A DNA stretch of 64,000 nucleotides from IMG/VR virus record IMGVR_UViG_3300008107_000063, positions 1-64,000 of that record, one strand, 5' to 3'. This document shows, piece by piece, positions 6,691 to 14,413 of this stretch. A model generated the notes under the pieces. The model ran no database searches. It saw nothing but the letters and a program-made list of their open reading frames with translations, and was not told the DNA's origin. The translations under genes were made by a program, and so were the position numbers. Positions within the stretch are counted from its first letter, which is position 1. Each line of letters starts with the position of its first letter. Source of the stretch: a virus.

Positions 6691-6907
6691 ACACCCTGAA
6701 GTAAAAAAAGAACCACGACCATCTCTACTTATCGCTTTAGGCGGAGTAGGGATAGCGGGTTCTTTTTATGGAAGTATTCTTTGGGTTGTGTTGTGGTTTG
6801 TTCGTTCTGCTGACATCGCAGAATGGAACGCCCCTTATTGGAAGTGTGCTATGACTGCCCTTGCCGTAAATGCCTTGCGCCTTTACGACAAAAAGGTATT
6901 CGACTAA
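6683..6907 (+). CDS. Small membrane protein
   Basis: 74 residues from a GTG overlapping the end of the HA/HTH gene by 8 nt. A basic Pro-rich N-terminus precedes two hydrophobic stretches (LLIALGGVGIAGSFYGS and ILWVVLWFV), then a third amphipathic segment. The arrangement of regulator followed by overlapping membrane ORF echoes the micro-ORF pattern at 16.9-19.1 kb. Confidence 0.5.
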   Translation: MPRHPEVKKEPRPSLLIALGGVGIAGSFYGSILWVVLWFVRSADIAEWNAPYWKCAMTALAVNALRLYDKKVFD

Positions 6908-6908
6908 G

Positions 6909-6927
6909 CCTCTTCCGCCACCGTCAA
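6909..6927 (+). repeat. Separator element copy
   Basis: CTCTTCCGCCACCGTCAAAG immediately after the stop of the membrane gene, followed by AGTTGTCC. Confidence 0.7.
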
Positions 6928-6942
6928 AGAGTTGTCCTCGTC

Positions 6943-7167
6943 TTATTCGGACTGACGGAACACCATCAGTCCTGCGACTGCTGTGCTGTCAATGTGCGTT
7001 GGGTCTGCGAGTGCGATACCTGTCACCCACGCTTCTTTCGGTAGTGGCTGTGTCGGGTCATCACCCACAATGCCACGCACCTTCTGTATCGCTTCGCTAA
7101 TCGCTTCGCCATCTGTGTCGGCTTCTACATCTACGCCGACCATGACCTGAACACGGTACTTTGCCAT
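6943..7167 (-). CDS. Hypothetical 74-aa protein
   Basis: Start at ATG 7167 (MAKYRVQVMVGVDVEAD) with GAAGGAAACA upstream; an upstream frame start is ignored. Strand-helix opening (VQVMVGVDVEAD, GEAISEAIQKVRGI) resembles small ferredoxin-like folds. It follows the VWA gene leftward and is probably in that operon. Function unknown. Confidence 0.5.
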   Translation of the reverse strand: MAKYRVQVMVGVDVEADTDGEAISEAIQKVRGIVGDDPTQPLPKEAWVTGIALADPTHIDSTAVAGLMVFRQSE

Positions 7168-7296
7168 TGTTTCCTTCTTTCTGCCCGTACCTTCCATACG
7201 GGTCGGGTGTCTTTCGTGCCTCTACGGGCTTCCTGTGGGGCGAGTTCAGGCGAGTGAGTGGCTGAAAGGGGGAAATGCCACCCACTCGCCACGCAA

Positions 7297-7330
7297 TCGG
7301 GCAGGCTCACTACTGCGAACCTGCCCGATA
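7297..7330 (-). terminator. 10-bp hairpin behind the VWA gene
   Basis: ATCGGGCAGG / CCTGCCCGAT with a 14-nt loop just downstream of the VWA stop. No U-tract, so it may attenuate or protect mRNA rather than terminate. Confidence 0.4.
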
Positions 7331-7334
7331 CGGT

Positions 7335-8870
7335 CTAGCGATAGGTGAGTTCGTGACCTGTCACGCTCTCGTACACACCTTTCATGTGTGACGGAACGAT
7401 GGACTTCACTTTCTCGCCCTTTGACATGGCTTTCAGCATTGTGACTGCCTGCTCAGGTGTCTCACAGGTGTAGATACCGTGACGCTTGATGAGTGCCACG
7501 CACTCCATCACTAAGTCCTCACCCCAACTGTCACCCTTGCCTGTGACCCCACCATCGGTGACCCAAATGACAGGGGAAGTATTGCGCTGACGCTTTCCGA
7601 TAGCCCAACGCAAGGCAGGTGCGTCCACTCCGTTGCCACCGTTCGGTGACGGAAGTTCTTTCACGCACTTGCCCTTGTTGGCGACCACATACAGGTTCGG
7701 GCGACTACTGCGCCCACCTGAATACTGCGCCACGAGTGCTGACGGTGCGCTCAACACCATCTCCATCACTTCATCGTGTTCCAGCGACATAGAACCACTC
7801 GTGTCAATGAGTACCACGCCACCTGCGCCCTTCACAGTACGGTCAAAGATACGGCGTTCAGGGTCGGTGAGTAGGCGAGACATACGGCGTGGGTTACGCC
7901 CTGTCTGCGATGAGACACGCTTGCGTCCGATAGCACCCATCACATTACGCTCTAACGCTGGTGTGGAGATACGCAGTTCTTCCCACAAGGTCGCACGACC
8001 TTTCTTCGGGATAGTTCCACGACCCCAACGGTCATGTGTGAAGTTCTCGCTTGCCTTCTCTGTCGGAGACTTGCCATCTTCATCTTTGACTTCGCCTGAC
8101 GGTGCGCCTTCGCCCTCTTTGCCTTCGCCCTCTTTTTGTGGCTGTGGCTTTCCTGTGGGGTTGTCACACAATGCGCCGACTTGTTCCTCTACCCACTTTG
8201 CGTAGTTCTCCACATAGCCAAATCCTGACAGGTGGAGACGAGAGTGAGTGGCGTGGAGTGATGGAGTAGAACGCTGGTTGTCCATTACAGAGCGAAAGTA
8301 GTTCTCGCCTGTGTGGGAAATCGTCTCCAACAGTTTCACCCACGATGGCTCGTGCTGTGCGACACCACGCAAGTATTGTTCGTATCCTGCCGTGCCACGA
8401 AACGCAATAGCGTCCATCACGCACGAGAGAAAGTCGCCCACCTCTGCTGTGCGCTTTCCTGCGAGATACTCGCTTCCGTCTGAAAGGTGAGTTGTTGGCT
8501 CAAATCCTGCGTAAGAACACAGGACATTGACACGCAGTTCCTCGCACACTACGAGCGTAGGTGCTTTGGCGTAGCCACGAGCCACCCACTTCTCAAACTG
8601 CTTCGCCGTAGGTGACACCTTTGCGTGTGTCATCTCGTGCGCTCGTATCACGCGAGAATGTTCGGTGTCGTACATCGGCACACGCATCTCACGCAAGGTG
8701 ACTTCCGTTGCTGGTTCACCACGCTTGGGTTGGACATTGACAATGTTCCAACGCTTCTCTGCGTCTTTCGCTGTGTTGTCTCCACGAGACAACATCTCAG
8801 GCTCAGGGTACTGTGGCGTAGTACCCTGAGCGATGTTCGCCGTAATCGGCGTTCCGTTTGACTTGCTCAC
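7335..8870 (-). CDS. VWA-domain protein with HExxH metallopeptidase-like motif
   Basis: 511 residues, GTG start. Around residue 80 is AHEMTHAK (HExxH) followed about 30 residues later by VCEELRVNVL, a possible third Glu ligand as in gluzincins. A low-complexity Glu/Gly/Lys linker spans about 235-275. The C-terminal half has VVLIDTSGSMS (DxSxS MIDAS) and VIWVTDGGVTG, a VWA domain. This is the partner type of MoxR ATPases (metallopeptidase plus VWA-like), and the MoxR gene is directly upstream, 6 bases away. MoxR-VWA pairs act as chaperone/metal-insertion or remodelling machines; the phage role is not known. Confidence 0.75.
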   Translation of the reverse strand: MSKSNGTPITANIAQGTTPQYPEPEMLSRGDNTAKDAEKRWNIVNVQPKRGEPATEVTLREMRVPMYDTEHSRVIRAHEMTHAKVSPTAKQFEKWVARGYAKAPTLVVCEELRVNVLCSYAGFEPTTHLSDGSEYLAGKRTAEVGDFLSCVMDAIAFRGTAGYEQYLRGVAQHEPSWVKLLETISHTGENYFRSVMDNQRSTPSLHATHSRLHLSGFGYVENYAKWVEEQVGALCDNPTGKPQPQKEGEGKEGEGAPSGEVKDEDGKSPTEKASENFTHDRWGRGTIPKKGRATLWEELRISTPALERNVMGAIGRKRVSSQTGRNPRRMSRLLTDPERRIFDRTVKGAGGVVLIDTSGSMSLEHDEVMEMVLSAPSALVAQYSGGRSSRPNLYVVANKGKCVKELPSPNGGNGVDAPALRWAIGKRQRNTSPVIWVTDGGVTGKGDSWGEDLVMECVALIKRHGIYTCETPEQAVTMLKAMSKGEKVKSIVPSHMKGVYESVTGHELTYR

Positions 8871-8876
8871 AATGCC

Positions 8877-9617
8877 CTACTTCTGTGGGGTCATTGTGTT
8901 GATAGCGATAGCGTCCACCACGCTCTTAGCACGGTCACGGAAAACCATTTGCGCCGCCTTTTTTGTTCCGAGTGCTGTACGCAGTTGGTCAAAGGCGTAG
9001 AACGCACGGAGAGAGATACGGCGTTCGCCTGCGTCTGCCATCTGACGGGCGTAGTCACGCAAGTCCTCGCTCAGACGGGCGAGTGCTGACGGGTGTGGCT
9101 CGTTGATACGGATACAGACGGGGAAACGGTCTTTGAGTGCCATTGGTAGGTCGCTCATCTGCTCAATGTTCGTGGTCATCACCACGCTGAAACCTGCGTT
9201 GGGGCGCAATACCTGACGGGTCTGTGGGTGTTCCCACTTTGCGCTTTCAGGGCTGTCTGTCATCGCCAGCAAGGTTGCGAACACATCGCCACCTGCCTTG
9301 TCAATCTCGTCAATAACGAGACGACCACCTGTGTTGCCATCGCCCTTCCACGCACGGATAGCAGAGCCTTCCAGCCACGACCACGAGCCGTGGTCATTTG
9401 GTTGCCAGCAACCTGTTACATCTGCGTTGGTCATGTCATCGGTACAGATGAGACGGTGTGCGCCTGCTTCGGTGTTGCCGTATGTCAAGCCTGCGAATGT
9501 CTTGCCTGTTCCTGGCACTCCAAACAGAATGAGACGGTCTATGCCTGCTTCCAGCGCATCATTGACTTCTTGCCAGCAGGCAGGAAGTGTGGTTGTTGTG
9601 TCTTGGACACTTGTCAT
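8877..9617 (-). CDS. MoxR-type AAA+ ATPase
   Basis: 246 residues from ATG 9617, chosen for GAAAGGGG upstream and because the promoter at 9655-9683 lies between it and the longer frame start. Walker A FGVPGTGKT (about residues 33-41), Walker B RLVIDEIDKA, sensor-1-like VVMTTN, and an Arg-rich lid. Forms an operon with the VWA/HExxH protein downstream. MoxR ATPases assemble as hexamers and act on VWA-bound clients. Confidence 0.8.
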   Translation of the reverse strand: MTSVQDTTTTLPACWQEVNDALEAGIDRLILFGVPGTGKTFAGLTYGNTEAGAHRLICTDDMTNADVTGCWQPNDHGSWSWLEGSAIRAWKGDGNTGGRLVIDEIDKAGGDVFATLLAMTDSPESAKWEHPQTRQVLRPNAGFSVVMTTNIEQMSDLPMALKDRFPVCIRINEPHPSALARLSEDLRDYARQMADAGERRISLRAFYAFDQLRTALGTKKAAQMVFRDRAKSVVDAIAINTMTPQK

Positions 9618-9654
9618 TGGTTTCCCCTTTCGTGGGAGTTTGTTGTGGGTGTGA

Positions 9655-9683
9655 AGTGTAGCCACATTGTTAGTGGCACACAA
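9655..9683 (-). promoter_or_regulatory. Promoter of the MoxR-VWA operon
   Basis: TTGTGT (9678-9683), 17-bp spacer, TACACT (9655-9660); leader about 30 nt to ATG 9617. Confidence 0.65.
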
Positions 9684-9716
9684 CCTTGTTAGCCATCATT
9701 TCTAATGGCTCTCTAT

Positions 9717-9754
9717 GTGGGGTGGGCGAGCATCTGCCGTGTCTCCCACCCCAC
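9717..9754 (-). terminator. GTGGGGTGGG hairpin
   Basis: Ten perfect base pairs with an 18-nt loop between the gene at 9769 and the MoxR promoter. No U-tract, yet the position fits termination of the upstream gene. Confidence 0.5.
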
Positions 9755-9768
9755 ACGAGACTTTGTGA

Positions 9769-10182
9769 CTAGGCGACCTGCGCTGTGTCGGTGGACTTGG
9801 ACTTTGCCTTCGCATCAGGCGAGATGGCTGTGGTACGCACCTGTGAGTAGGTGGTGACCTTTGTGATGGTGTCTGCGACTTCTTGTGAGACGATGCCCAC
9901 CTGAACTGCGCTCTCCAACATTTCACCGTCCACTACGGGCTTGGTTACTTTCTTGTAGGTGGCAGGCTTCACGAGCATCGCCAACTTGTCTGCGTCATAG
10001 GACTTACGCTGTCCGTCCACGATGGCGACTTTGATGCCGTCCACAACGCTTGTGTTGATGCCTGCGATGGCGAGTGCTTCACGCAACGCCTGCTCTGCTT
10101 CCTTCTTTTGTGCTTCTGCCTGTGCGCTGGCTTCTTTTGCCAACAGGTACAGGCGTGTTGCTTGCTCTACTGAGTGTGTCAC
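9769..10182 (-). CDS. Hypothetical Ala/Glu-rich coiled-coil protein
   Basis: 137 residues from GTG 10182, chosen because GAAGGA precedes it and because the promoter -10 (10226-10231) is downstream of the longer frame start at 10254. N-terminal coiled coil (EASAQAEAQKKEAEQALREA), then a mixed domain with DGIKVAIVDGQ and YDADKLAMLV. General look resembles phage proteins near recombination genes, but I cannot name it. Confidence 0.55.
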   Translation of the reverse strand: MTHSVEQATRLYLLAKEASAQAEAQKKEAEQALREALAIAGINTSVVDGIKVAIVDGQRKSYDADKLAMLVKPATYKKVTKPVVDGEMLESAVQVGIVSQEVADTITKVTTYSQVRTTAISPDAKAKSKSTDTAQVA

Positions 10183-10225
10183 GGCATTTCCTTCTTTCTT
10201 GGTAGGTGTCAAAGTGACAATGTGT

Positions 10226-10254
10226 ACCTTACAGGTGTCAATGGTAGTTGTCAA
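10226..10254 (-). promoter_or_regulatory. Promoter, TTGACA-17-TAAGGT
   Basis: -35 10249-10254, -10 10226-10231. The operator-like GTGACAAACGACAC lies 11 nt upstream of the -35 instead of abutting it. Confidence 0.7.
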
Positions 10255-10259
10255 TAGGT

Positions 10260-10640
10260 TTCTGTGTGTCGTTTGTCACACGCCTACCGACCTTGCCATC
10301 GGGCTGTTTGGTACAGGGTGAAAGATACAGGGTGTAAGGCACAGGCACAACACTCACACAACATCTTTCTTCTGTGTCTGTTGTCACAGGGTCGGGCAGG
10401 CGCACAGGTACGCACACGCACGGGCAGGCGCACACACGCACGGGCGCAGGGGGCTTCTTCCACCACCGTCAGCCTTGTGAGCCCCGTTGGGCGAAGACGG
10501 CTCGCGGGGCTGTCACCCCAGATGTCGCCCCAGAAGTCGCATCTGGTTCAGCCGAAGTTTGGACTTGCTCAAAGTTTGGGGTTAGTCCGACTGTGATGTG
10601 TCCTATGTGATGTGTCCGACTAATCCCTGTGACAAACGAC
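10260..10640. other. Gene-free stretch with short repeats
   Basis: No gene seen. It holds two copies of GGGCAGGCGCACA and of CACGCACGGGC (10394-10446), ACAGGGTG twice near 10315-10332, a separator element (10456) with a 7-bp AGCCCCG / CGGGGCT hairpin, and GTGATGTGTCC twice (10593-10617). Confidence 0.55.
10456..10472 (+). repeat. Separator element copy
   Basis: CTTCTTCCACCACCGTCAG; then GTGAGCCCCG whose AGCCCCG pairs with CGGGGCT about 20 nt later. Confidence 0.7.
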
Positions 10641-10643
10641 ACA

Positions 10644-10672
10644 TTGACATTGTGCCTTACACTCTGTAACTT
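10644..10672 (+). promoter_or_regulatory. Promoter, TTGACA-17-TAACTT
   Basis: GTGACAAACGACAC (10629-10642) lies one base upstream of the -35. Drives the gene at 10707. Confidence 0.75.
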
Positions 10673-10706
10673 GTAATCACCTACTAGCCCACGAAAGGGG
10701 ACAGAG

Positions 10707-11162
10707 ATGACCACATCATCACCTGTGCGTATGGCAGAACTTGCCCAGCGCACACTCACTATGGAAGGGGGCGAAGGCTTCACTATGGAACAGGCGATAC
10801 TGTTCGCATACTGCGCTGACGGTTTCCGTCTTCTCGCAACAGCAGAAGACATTTACGAAGCGTTGGAGAGCCTTCCACACATTCAGTCGCTCAAAGAAGA
10901 CGACCAAGGCATTGGCATCATCACAACAGGTTGGGCTGCGCCACTCGGTGACAACGGAGAAGTAGAAGGCGCACCAAGCGCACACCCTGAGCGCAAGCGT
11001 GTACGCCTTTGCTCGTGCGTTGAGCGTGGTGGAAAAATGGGGTCGGCTCTCGCCTTTGAGACTGACCCTGACGACCTCGTGACAGACGAAGGCAACGGAA
11101 CAGGCTCACTCGCTAACGCCTTGCTCTCTGCTCTCAACGCACTTCTCGCCAAGAACAACTAA
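10707..11162 (+). CDS. Hypothetical protein
   Basis: 151 residues, ATG with GAAAGGGG 7 nt upstream. Helical N-terminus (PVRMAELAQRTLTMEGG), central LCSCVERGGKMGSALAF, and an Ala/Asn-rich end LLSALNALLAKNN. The product at 13697 has a similar opening size and also ends in NAKNN, so the two may be distant relatives. Single-gene unit with its own promoter and terminator. No function assigned. Confidence 0.6.
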   Translation: MTTSSPVRMAELAQRTLTMEGGEGFTMEQAILFAYCADGFRLLATAEDIYEALESLPHIQSLKEDDQGIGIITTGWAAPLGDNGEVEGAPSAHPERKRVRLCSCVERGGKMGSALAFETDPDDLVTDEGNGTGSLANALLSALNALLAKNN

Positions 11163-11188
11163 ACCACACAACCCACTTCCAACAGTTA

Positions 11189-11220
11189 GCCCTCACTTGC
11201 CTCGGCAGGTGGGGGCTTTC
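11189..11220 (+). terminator. Terminator of the 10707 unit
   Basis: GCCCTCACTTGCC / GGCAGGTGGGGGC hairpin, then TTTCT. Confidence 0.6.
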
Positions 11221-11249
11221 TGCTGTCCCCGAACTTCCCCACGAAGGGT

Positions 11250-11267
11250 CTTCCACCACCGTCAAAG
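11250..11267 (+). repeat. Separator element copy
   Basis: TCTTCCACCACCGTCAAAG, full match; AGCCCCG follows at about 11288. Confidence 0.75.
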
Positions 11268-11363
11268 TAGTGAAGACGGGGGTCGGTAGCCCCGGCGGGT
11301 TTTATTTAGGCCAGATAGTTCTGATGGCCGCTGCGCTGATGGCCGTGATGGTAGACAAAGCAA

Positions 11364-11402
11364 AACCCCCTGCTTCGCCAGCGTGAGACGAAACAGGGGG
11401 TT
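11364..11402 (-). terminator. Terminator of the 12503-11426 operon
   Basis: AACCCCCTG / CAGGGGGTT, then TTTTGCTTTG on the minus strand. Confidence 0.7.
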
Positions 11403-11425
11403 GAGCGTGACAGGGGTAGGAAAGA

Positions 11426-11707
11426 CTATCCCTTGTCGGTCTGTTGAGAACGGTAGAAGTCCATAGCGGGGACAGACATCTGCCCTTTATCTTCCAGTTC
11501 ACGGGCGAACTTGACAAGGATAAGACCCATGCGCTCGTCATCTACCAAGTGATAGTGGAAGAAACGGTGCTTGGTGATGTCGTGTAGAACAGCCATGACA
11601 GCGTGTTCCCCCGTTGAGGCAAGCGTGTAGTAATGCTCGTAAAGCGTTTCCACTATTTCTTCATCTGTCCAGTATCGCCAACTGGCGAGGTCTACTCGTA
11701 TGTCCAT
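11426..11707 (-). CDS. Hypothetical protein
   Basis: 93 residues from ATG 11707 (MDIRVDLASWRYW), with AAGGAG 7 nt upstream; overlaps the DUF4314-like gene by 16 nt. Helical, with HYYTLASTGEHAV and HDITKHRFFHYHLV rich in His and aromatic residues. Third gene of the operon. No family recognised. Confidence 0.55.
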   Translation of the reverse strand: MDIRVDLASWRYWTDEEIVETLYEHYYTLASTGEHAVMAVLHDITKHRFFHYHLVDDERMGLILVKFARELEDKGQMSVPAMDFYRSQQTDKG

Positions 11708-11910
11708 GTATCTTCTCCTTGTATTAGACCGAGTGATGAGCCGTTGTCCCACTTGACATGAACAGTACCCATGTCGTCAATGTAGTCCACAACGCCTTCG
11801 TCACCACTTTGTAGTTTCGTGTATGGGTCTGAGCAACGGATAAGGCGCACCCGCTTTCCAGCAAGTGCGCCCTTCACCCATTCGTTTGCGAGTTGGTCAA
11901 TGCGTTTCAT
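11692..11910 (-). CDS. DUF4314-like protein
   Basis: 72 residues from ATG 11910, overlapping the upstream stop (TAATG). The body GKRVRLIRCSDPYTKLQSG, then DDMGTVHVKWDNGS and LGLIQGEDTW, is the DUF4314 signature: a small SH3-like beta barrel found widely in phages and plasmids, function unknown. Confidence 0.75.
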   Translation of the reverse strand: MKRIDQLANEWVKGALAGKRVRLIRCSDPYTKLQSGDEGVVDYIDDMGTVHVKWDNGSSLGLIQGEDTWTYE

Positions 11911-12503
11911 TAGCAAATCTGAAAGCCACCGCAGTTTGCTAAGAAAGTAGCGAACTCACGGACATTCTTCTTGTCAAACGGATAGTTCTTCGCAAAGTGT
12001 TGCTGACCGCCAGTTCCCCCACAGGCGTTACATTCTTTGGTTTCTTCCAGCCAGCCTTCGGGCTTCTCAACAGGTGTGTAGGTCGGCAAACAACCATTAC
12101 CTTCGGTGGCTATCTCGTTGGCAAAGGCTTCCGCAATGCTGTATTCCACAGAAGGCGTGTAGTCGCCATTGTTGTCGGGGTTGGTGTACCAAGTGCGCTT
12201 ACCAGTCGCCTGACAATGAACACAGGGGCGAATAGGCAAAGACGCAAGCCACTCGTTGCGTGTCTGCTCGTAGTTGTCCAGCGTTCCGTCACGCAGGCTC
12301 TTGCGTAGAACTTTGGCAAGTTCCTTCGCATCTTCTCCGTCAAGCCCGTCTCCGTCATTGGAGTATCCGTTCTCAACCATGCTCGTAAGTTCAGGTGCGA
12401 CAAACTCGCAGAACTCCCACAGGGGACGCCACCACCACACATTGTTGCGGAAGTATTCGCCCTTTTCATTCTTTGGGTCTTGCCCAAATACGTCCATTCC
12501 CAT
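11910..12503 (-). CDS. Conserved protein with DnaJ-like zinc finger knuckles
   Basis: 197 residues, first gene of its operon. Opens MGMDVFGQDPKNEKGEYFRN then WWWRPLWEFC, a conserved N-terminal block seen in phage proteins. It also has two CxxC knuckles, CVHCQATGKR near 95 and CNACGGTGGQ near 165, of the type found in the DnaJ cysteine-rich domain. The role is unknown; the knuckles suggest protein or nucleic acid binding. Confidence 0.6.
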   Translation of the reverse strand: MGMDVFGQDPKNEKGEYFRNNVWWWRPLWEFCEFVAPELTSMVENGYSNDGDGLDGEDAKELAKVLRKSLRDGTLDNYEQTRNEWLASLPIRPCVHCQATGKRTWYTNPDNNGDYTPSVEYSIAEAFANEIATEGNGCLPTYTPVEKPEGWLEETKECNACGGTGGQQHFAKNYPFDKKNVREFATFLANCGGFQIC

Positions 12504-12637
12504 TCCGTTCCCCTTATCTATTAGGTGTTGAGTGGGCGGGTGTGCCTTCCCTACGACATACCCCCTTCCCTTCTAGTCCCCCTACGGGCAGGTCGCTTGC
12601 GAACTCGTAGGCTAGTTGGGTCGGTTGCCCACATAGA

Positions 12638-12666
12638 AGGGTACAGGTGTCAAGCACAGTTAGCAA
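12638..12666 (-). promoter_or_regulatory. Promoter, TTGCTA-17-TACCCT
   Basis: -35 at 12661-12666 abuts the operator-like GTGACAAATGACAC; -10 at 12638-12643. Drives 12503-11426 after a leader of about 130 nt. Confidence 0.65.
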
Positions 12667-12764
12667 GTGTCATTTGTCACAGAACAGGTGTTCGGTGAGA
12701 CACATTTGGTGCGACTGTCTCGTGAGACTAACTGGGGGAAAGTGTCTCAGACTGGGAGAAGGGT

Positions 12765-12783
12765 CTTCCACCACCGTCAAAGT
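12765..12783 (+). repeat. Separator element copy
   Basis: TCTTCCACCACCGTCAAAG, full match, then GAGCCCCGCGGG and GTCCGGGACTTCCGCCC, a tail shared with the units near 15640 and 16550. Confidence 0.75.
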
Positions 12784-12867
12784 CCTGTGGGAGCCCCGCG
12801 GGACAAAAATCCCGTCCGGGACTTCCGCCCCATCTGTGTTGCCATCGGCGACATCGGCGACATCGGG

Positions 12868-12896
12868 TTGCGTTGCTTGCCGACAGCCACTAAGGT
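12868..12896 (+). promoter_or_regulatory. Promoter, TTGCGT-17-TAAGGT
   Basis: The -10 ends directly before an ATG, so the start site should fall on the second ATG at 12903: a leaderless message. Confidence 0.5.
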
Positions 12897-12962
12897 ATGC
12901 CCATGTCATTAGTCTCTATTGTTGTAGTCATCGCACTCATCGCATTGTTCGCAAGTGGCTAA
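12897..12962 (+). CDS. Hydrophobic micro-ORF, 19-21 aa
   Basis: Almost entirely hydrophobic (LVSIVVVIALIALFASG), enough for one membrane helix. Two starts, 12897 and 12903; the promoter spacing favours 12903. Unlike the other micro-ORFs of this region it stands alone, with its own promoter and no upstream gene. Confidence 0.45.
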   Translation: MPMSLVSIVVVIALIALFASG

Positions 12963-12979
12963 TGTCACACAATAACTAT

Positions 12980-13008
12980 TTGACAAGTGGCTACTAACTT
13001 TGTAGTCT
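12980..13008 (+). promoter_or_regulatory. Promoter, TTGACA-17-TAGTCT
   Basis: Lies downstream of the micro-ORF stop and drives the gene at 13038; the operator-like upstream motif is not conserved here. Confidence 0.65.
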
Positions 13009-13037
13009 TAGATTCTCAACTCACAAAAGGGGGAATC

Positions 13038-13394
13038 ATGACTGATTCTGTCATTGAGTGGGAAGAGGTGAGCAACACTTCAGACGAAGTGGAGTGGGAC
13101 TTTGCGACAGACTTGTTCGCTGAGGTTGCCAACACGCTCATTGCCCATAATGAGGAACTTCACGAAGGCGACACTTGGTGGCGCATTGAGGGATTCCCAT
13201 TGTGGAGTGGTGGGCTTGACGGTATTTTCCACGCCGATACGCCGATGAAGTTGTTGGAAAGTATTACCGTTCGTTCGGAATGGTCATTGCGCTACACGCT
13301 TGACCCCGAAACAATGGTGCTTACTTGTCACCTCTCTCACCACGATGCAAGCGGAACTTTTACGGTGAAGGCAATGCCTAATCCAGACCGCTAA
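13038..13394 (+). CDS. Hypothetical protein
   Basis: 118 residues from ATG 13038, 5 nt after AAAAGGGGG; the longer frame start at 12987 is upstream of the -10 and cannot be used by this promoter. Mixed fold: TLIAHNEELHEGDTWWRIEG, GLDGIFHADTPM, then strands ending LTCHLSHHDASGTF. No family recognised. Flanked by its own promoter and terminator. Confidence 0.6.
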   Translation: MTDSVIEWEEVSNTSDEVEWDFATDLFAEVANTLIAHNEELHEGDTWWRIEGFPLWSGGLDGIFHADTPMKLLESITVRSEWSLRYTLDPETMVLTCHLSHHDASGTFTVKAMPNPDR

Positions 13395-13416
13395 CAACTG
13401 AACAACACGGCGAACT

Positions 13417-13445
13417 GCCCGTCTCCGAAAGGGGGCGGGCTTTTT
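13417..13445 (+). terminator. Terminator of the 13038 unit
   Basis: GCCCGTC / GGGGGCGGGC hairpin then TTTTT. Confidence 0.75.
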
Positions 13446-13471
13446 GCTTGCCCAACGACTGCCCGTGCGCC

Positions 13472-13488
13472 GTCTCCCGCCACCGTCG
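13472..13488 (+). repeat. Separator element copy
   Basis: GTCTCCCGCCACCGTCGG, variant; AGCCCCG at about 13498 pairs with CGGGGCT about 18 nt downstream. Confidence 0.65.
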
Positions 13489-13624
13489 GAAGGTGCGAGC
13501 CCCGGACGGTCGCATCGCAGCGCGGGGCTATCGGGCGCATCTGCGCCGTCGCCACTCAGTTTCGTCGCCACCTGCCAACTCGCCACCTGTCTGTCACCCC
13601 TGTCTCGCCTGTGACAAACGACAC

Positions 13625-13653
13625 TTGACAAACTGTGTTATCGCCTGTATCTT
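13625..13653 (+). promoter_or_regulatory. Promoter, TTGACA-17-TATCTT
   Basis: GTGACAAACGACAC (13611-13624) directly abuts the -35. Best consensus match of the set. Confidence 0.8.
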
Positions 13654-13696
13654 CTACCTTGTAATACACACCAACTACCCATAGGGGGGTACACAA

Positions 13697-14272
13697 ATGG
13701 AAGAAGAACAGACACCATCTGAACTATTGGCTTCTGTAATCGCTCGCGCGATGGAAGTCAAGTACGAGATGTGCGTGGACAACAATGGAATGTGCGATAC
13801 GCCACCTGTACTGCTCGGTGAACTACCGACAGGCGAAGGCTTCATCGCACCCGACTACAACGATGGACACCCAACCGACACCTTGCCGTTGATGCTGTCA
13901 GCACTCGCTGAAACGATGATGGCACAGTTCTCATCGGTTCAATGGAAGTGGCTTGCGTATGTCGTAGAAGGCTACGCAAAGCCAACACACGAAGGGGTGG
14001 AGAGCCTGCCCGAAGATTGGAGCCGTGGAATGTACGAAGAAGAGTACAAGACGAACCCAACAAGCGATGTGCGTGAAGGGCTTATCGTGGGTCTGTATCC
14101 GTGGGAAGGACAAGCCATCGGAACAACCGTGTTCTATCGCTACAACGACAAGGGCTTGCCTGTCTATGACGAGCCTGAGATGTTGGAAGGCGAGATGGAA
14201 GGGACTGTCGCAGACATCTTCAAGGCGTTCACGATGGCGTGTAAGACAATCACCAACGCCAAGAACAACTAG
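13697..14272 (+). CDS. Hypothetical protein
   Basis: 191 residues, ATG preceded by GGGGGG. Helical N-terminus with EMCVDNNGMCDTPPVLLGE, a middle with WKWLAYVVEGYAKP, and a C-terminal half with GLIVGLYPWEGQAIGTTVFY. It ends in NAKNN like the product at 10707. Single-gene unit between a strong promoter and a strong terminator. Function unknown. Confidence 0.6.
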   Translation: MEEEQTPSELLASVIARAMEVKYEMCVDNNGMCDTPPVLLGELPTGEGFIAPDYNDGHPTDTLPLMLSALAETMMAQFSSVQWKWLAYVVEGYAKPTHEGVESLPEDWSRGMYEEEYKTNPTSDVREGLIVGLYPWEGQAIGTTVFYRYNDKGLPVYDEPEMLEGEMEGTVADIFKAFTMACKTITNAKNN

Positions 14273-14290
14273 ACCGTACCCCCTACGGAA

Positions 14291-14332
14291 GGGGGGTCGC
14301 CTGCCAAGTACGGTGGGCGACCCCCCTTTTTT
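14291..14332 (+). terminator. Strong terminator
   Basis: GGGGGGTCGCC / GGCGACCCCCC, 11 bp, then TTTTTT. Confidence 0.85.
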
Positions 14333-14350
14333 CGTGTACCCAACCAGCCC

Positions 14351-14369
14351 TCTTCCACCACCGTCAAAG
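14351..14369 (+). repeat. Separator element copy inside a promoter region
   Basis: TCTTCCACCACCGTCAAAG, full match; the paired AGCCCCG here lies in the spacer of the promoter at 14378-14406. Confidence 0.7.
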
Positions 14370-14377
14370 CAAACCCG

Positions 14378-14406
14378 TTGCGCTTAGCAGCCCCGCCCGG
14401 TATTAT
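14378..14406 (+). promoter_or_regulatory. Promoter, TTGCGC-17-TATTAT
   Basis: ATG at 14414 begins 8 nt after the -10, so the transcript is probably leaderless. Confidence 0.55.
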
Positions 14407-14413
14407 TTATGAG

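Noticed and set aside
7633-8205. 190-residue open frame on the + strand
   Set aside because: It is antisense to the VWA gene, has no motif and follows codon third-position bias of the real gene.
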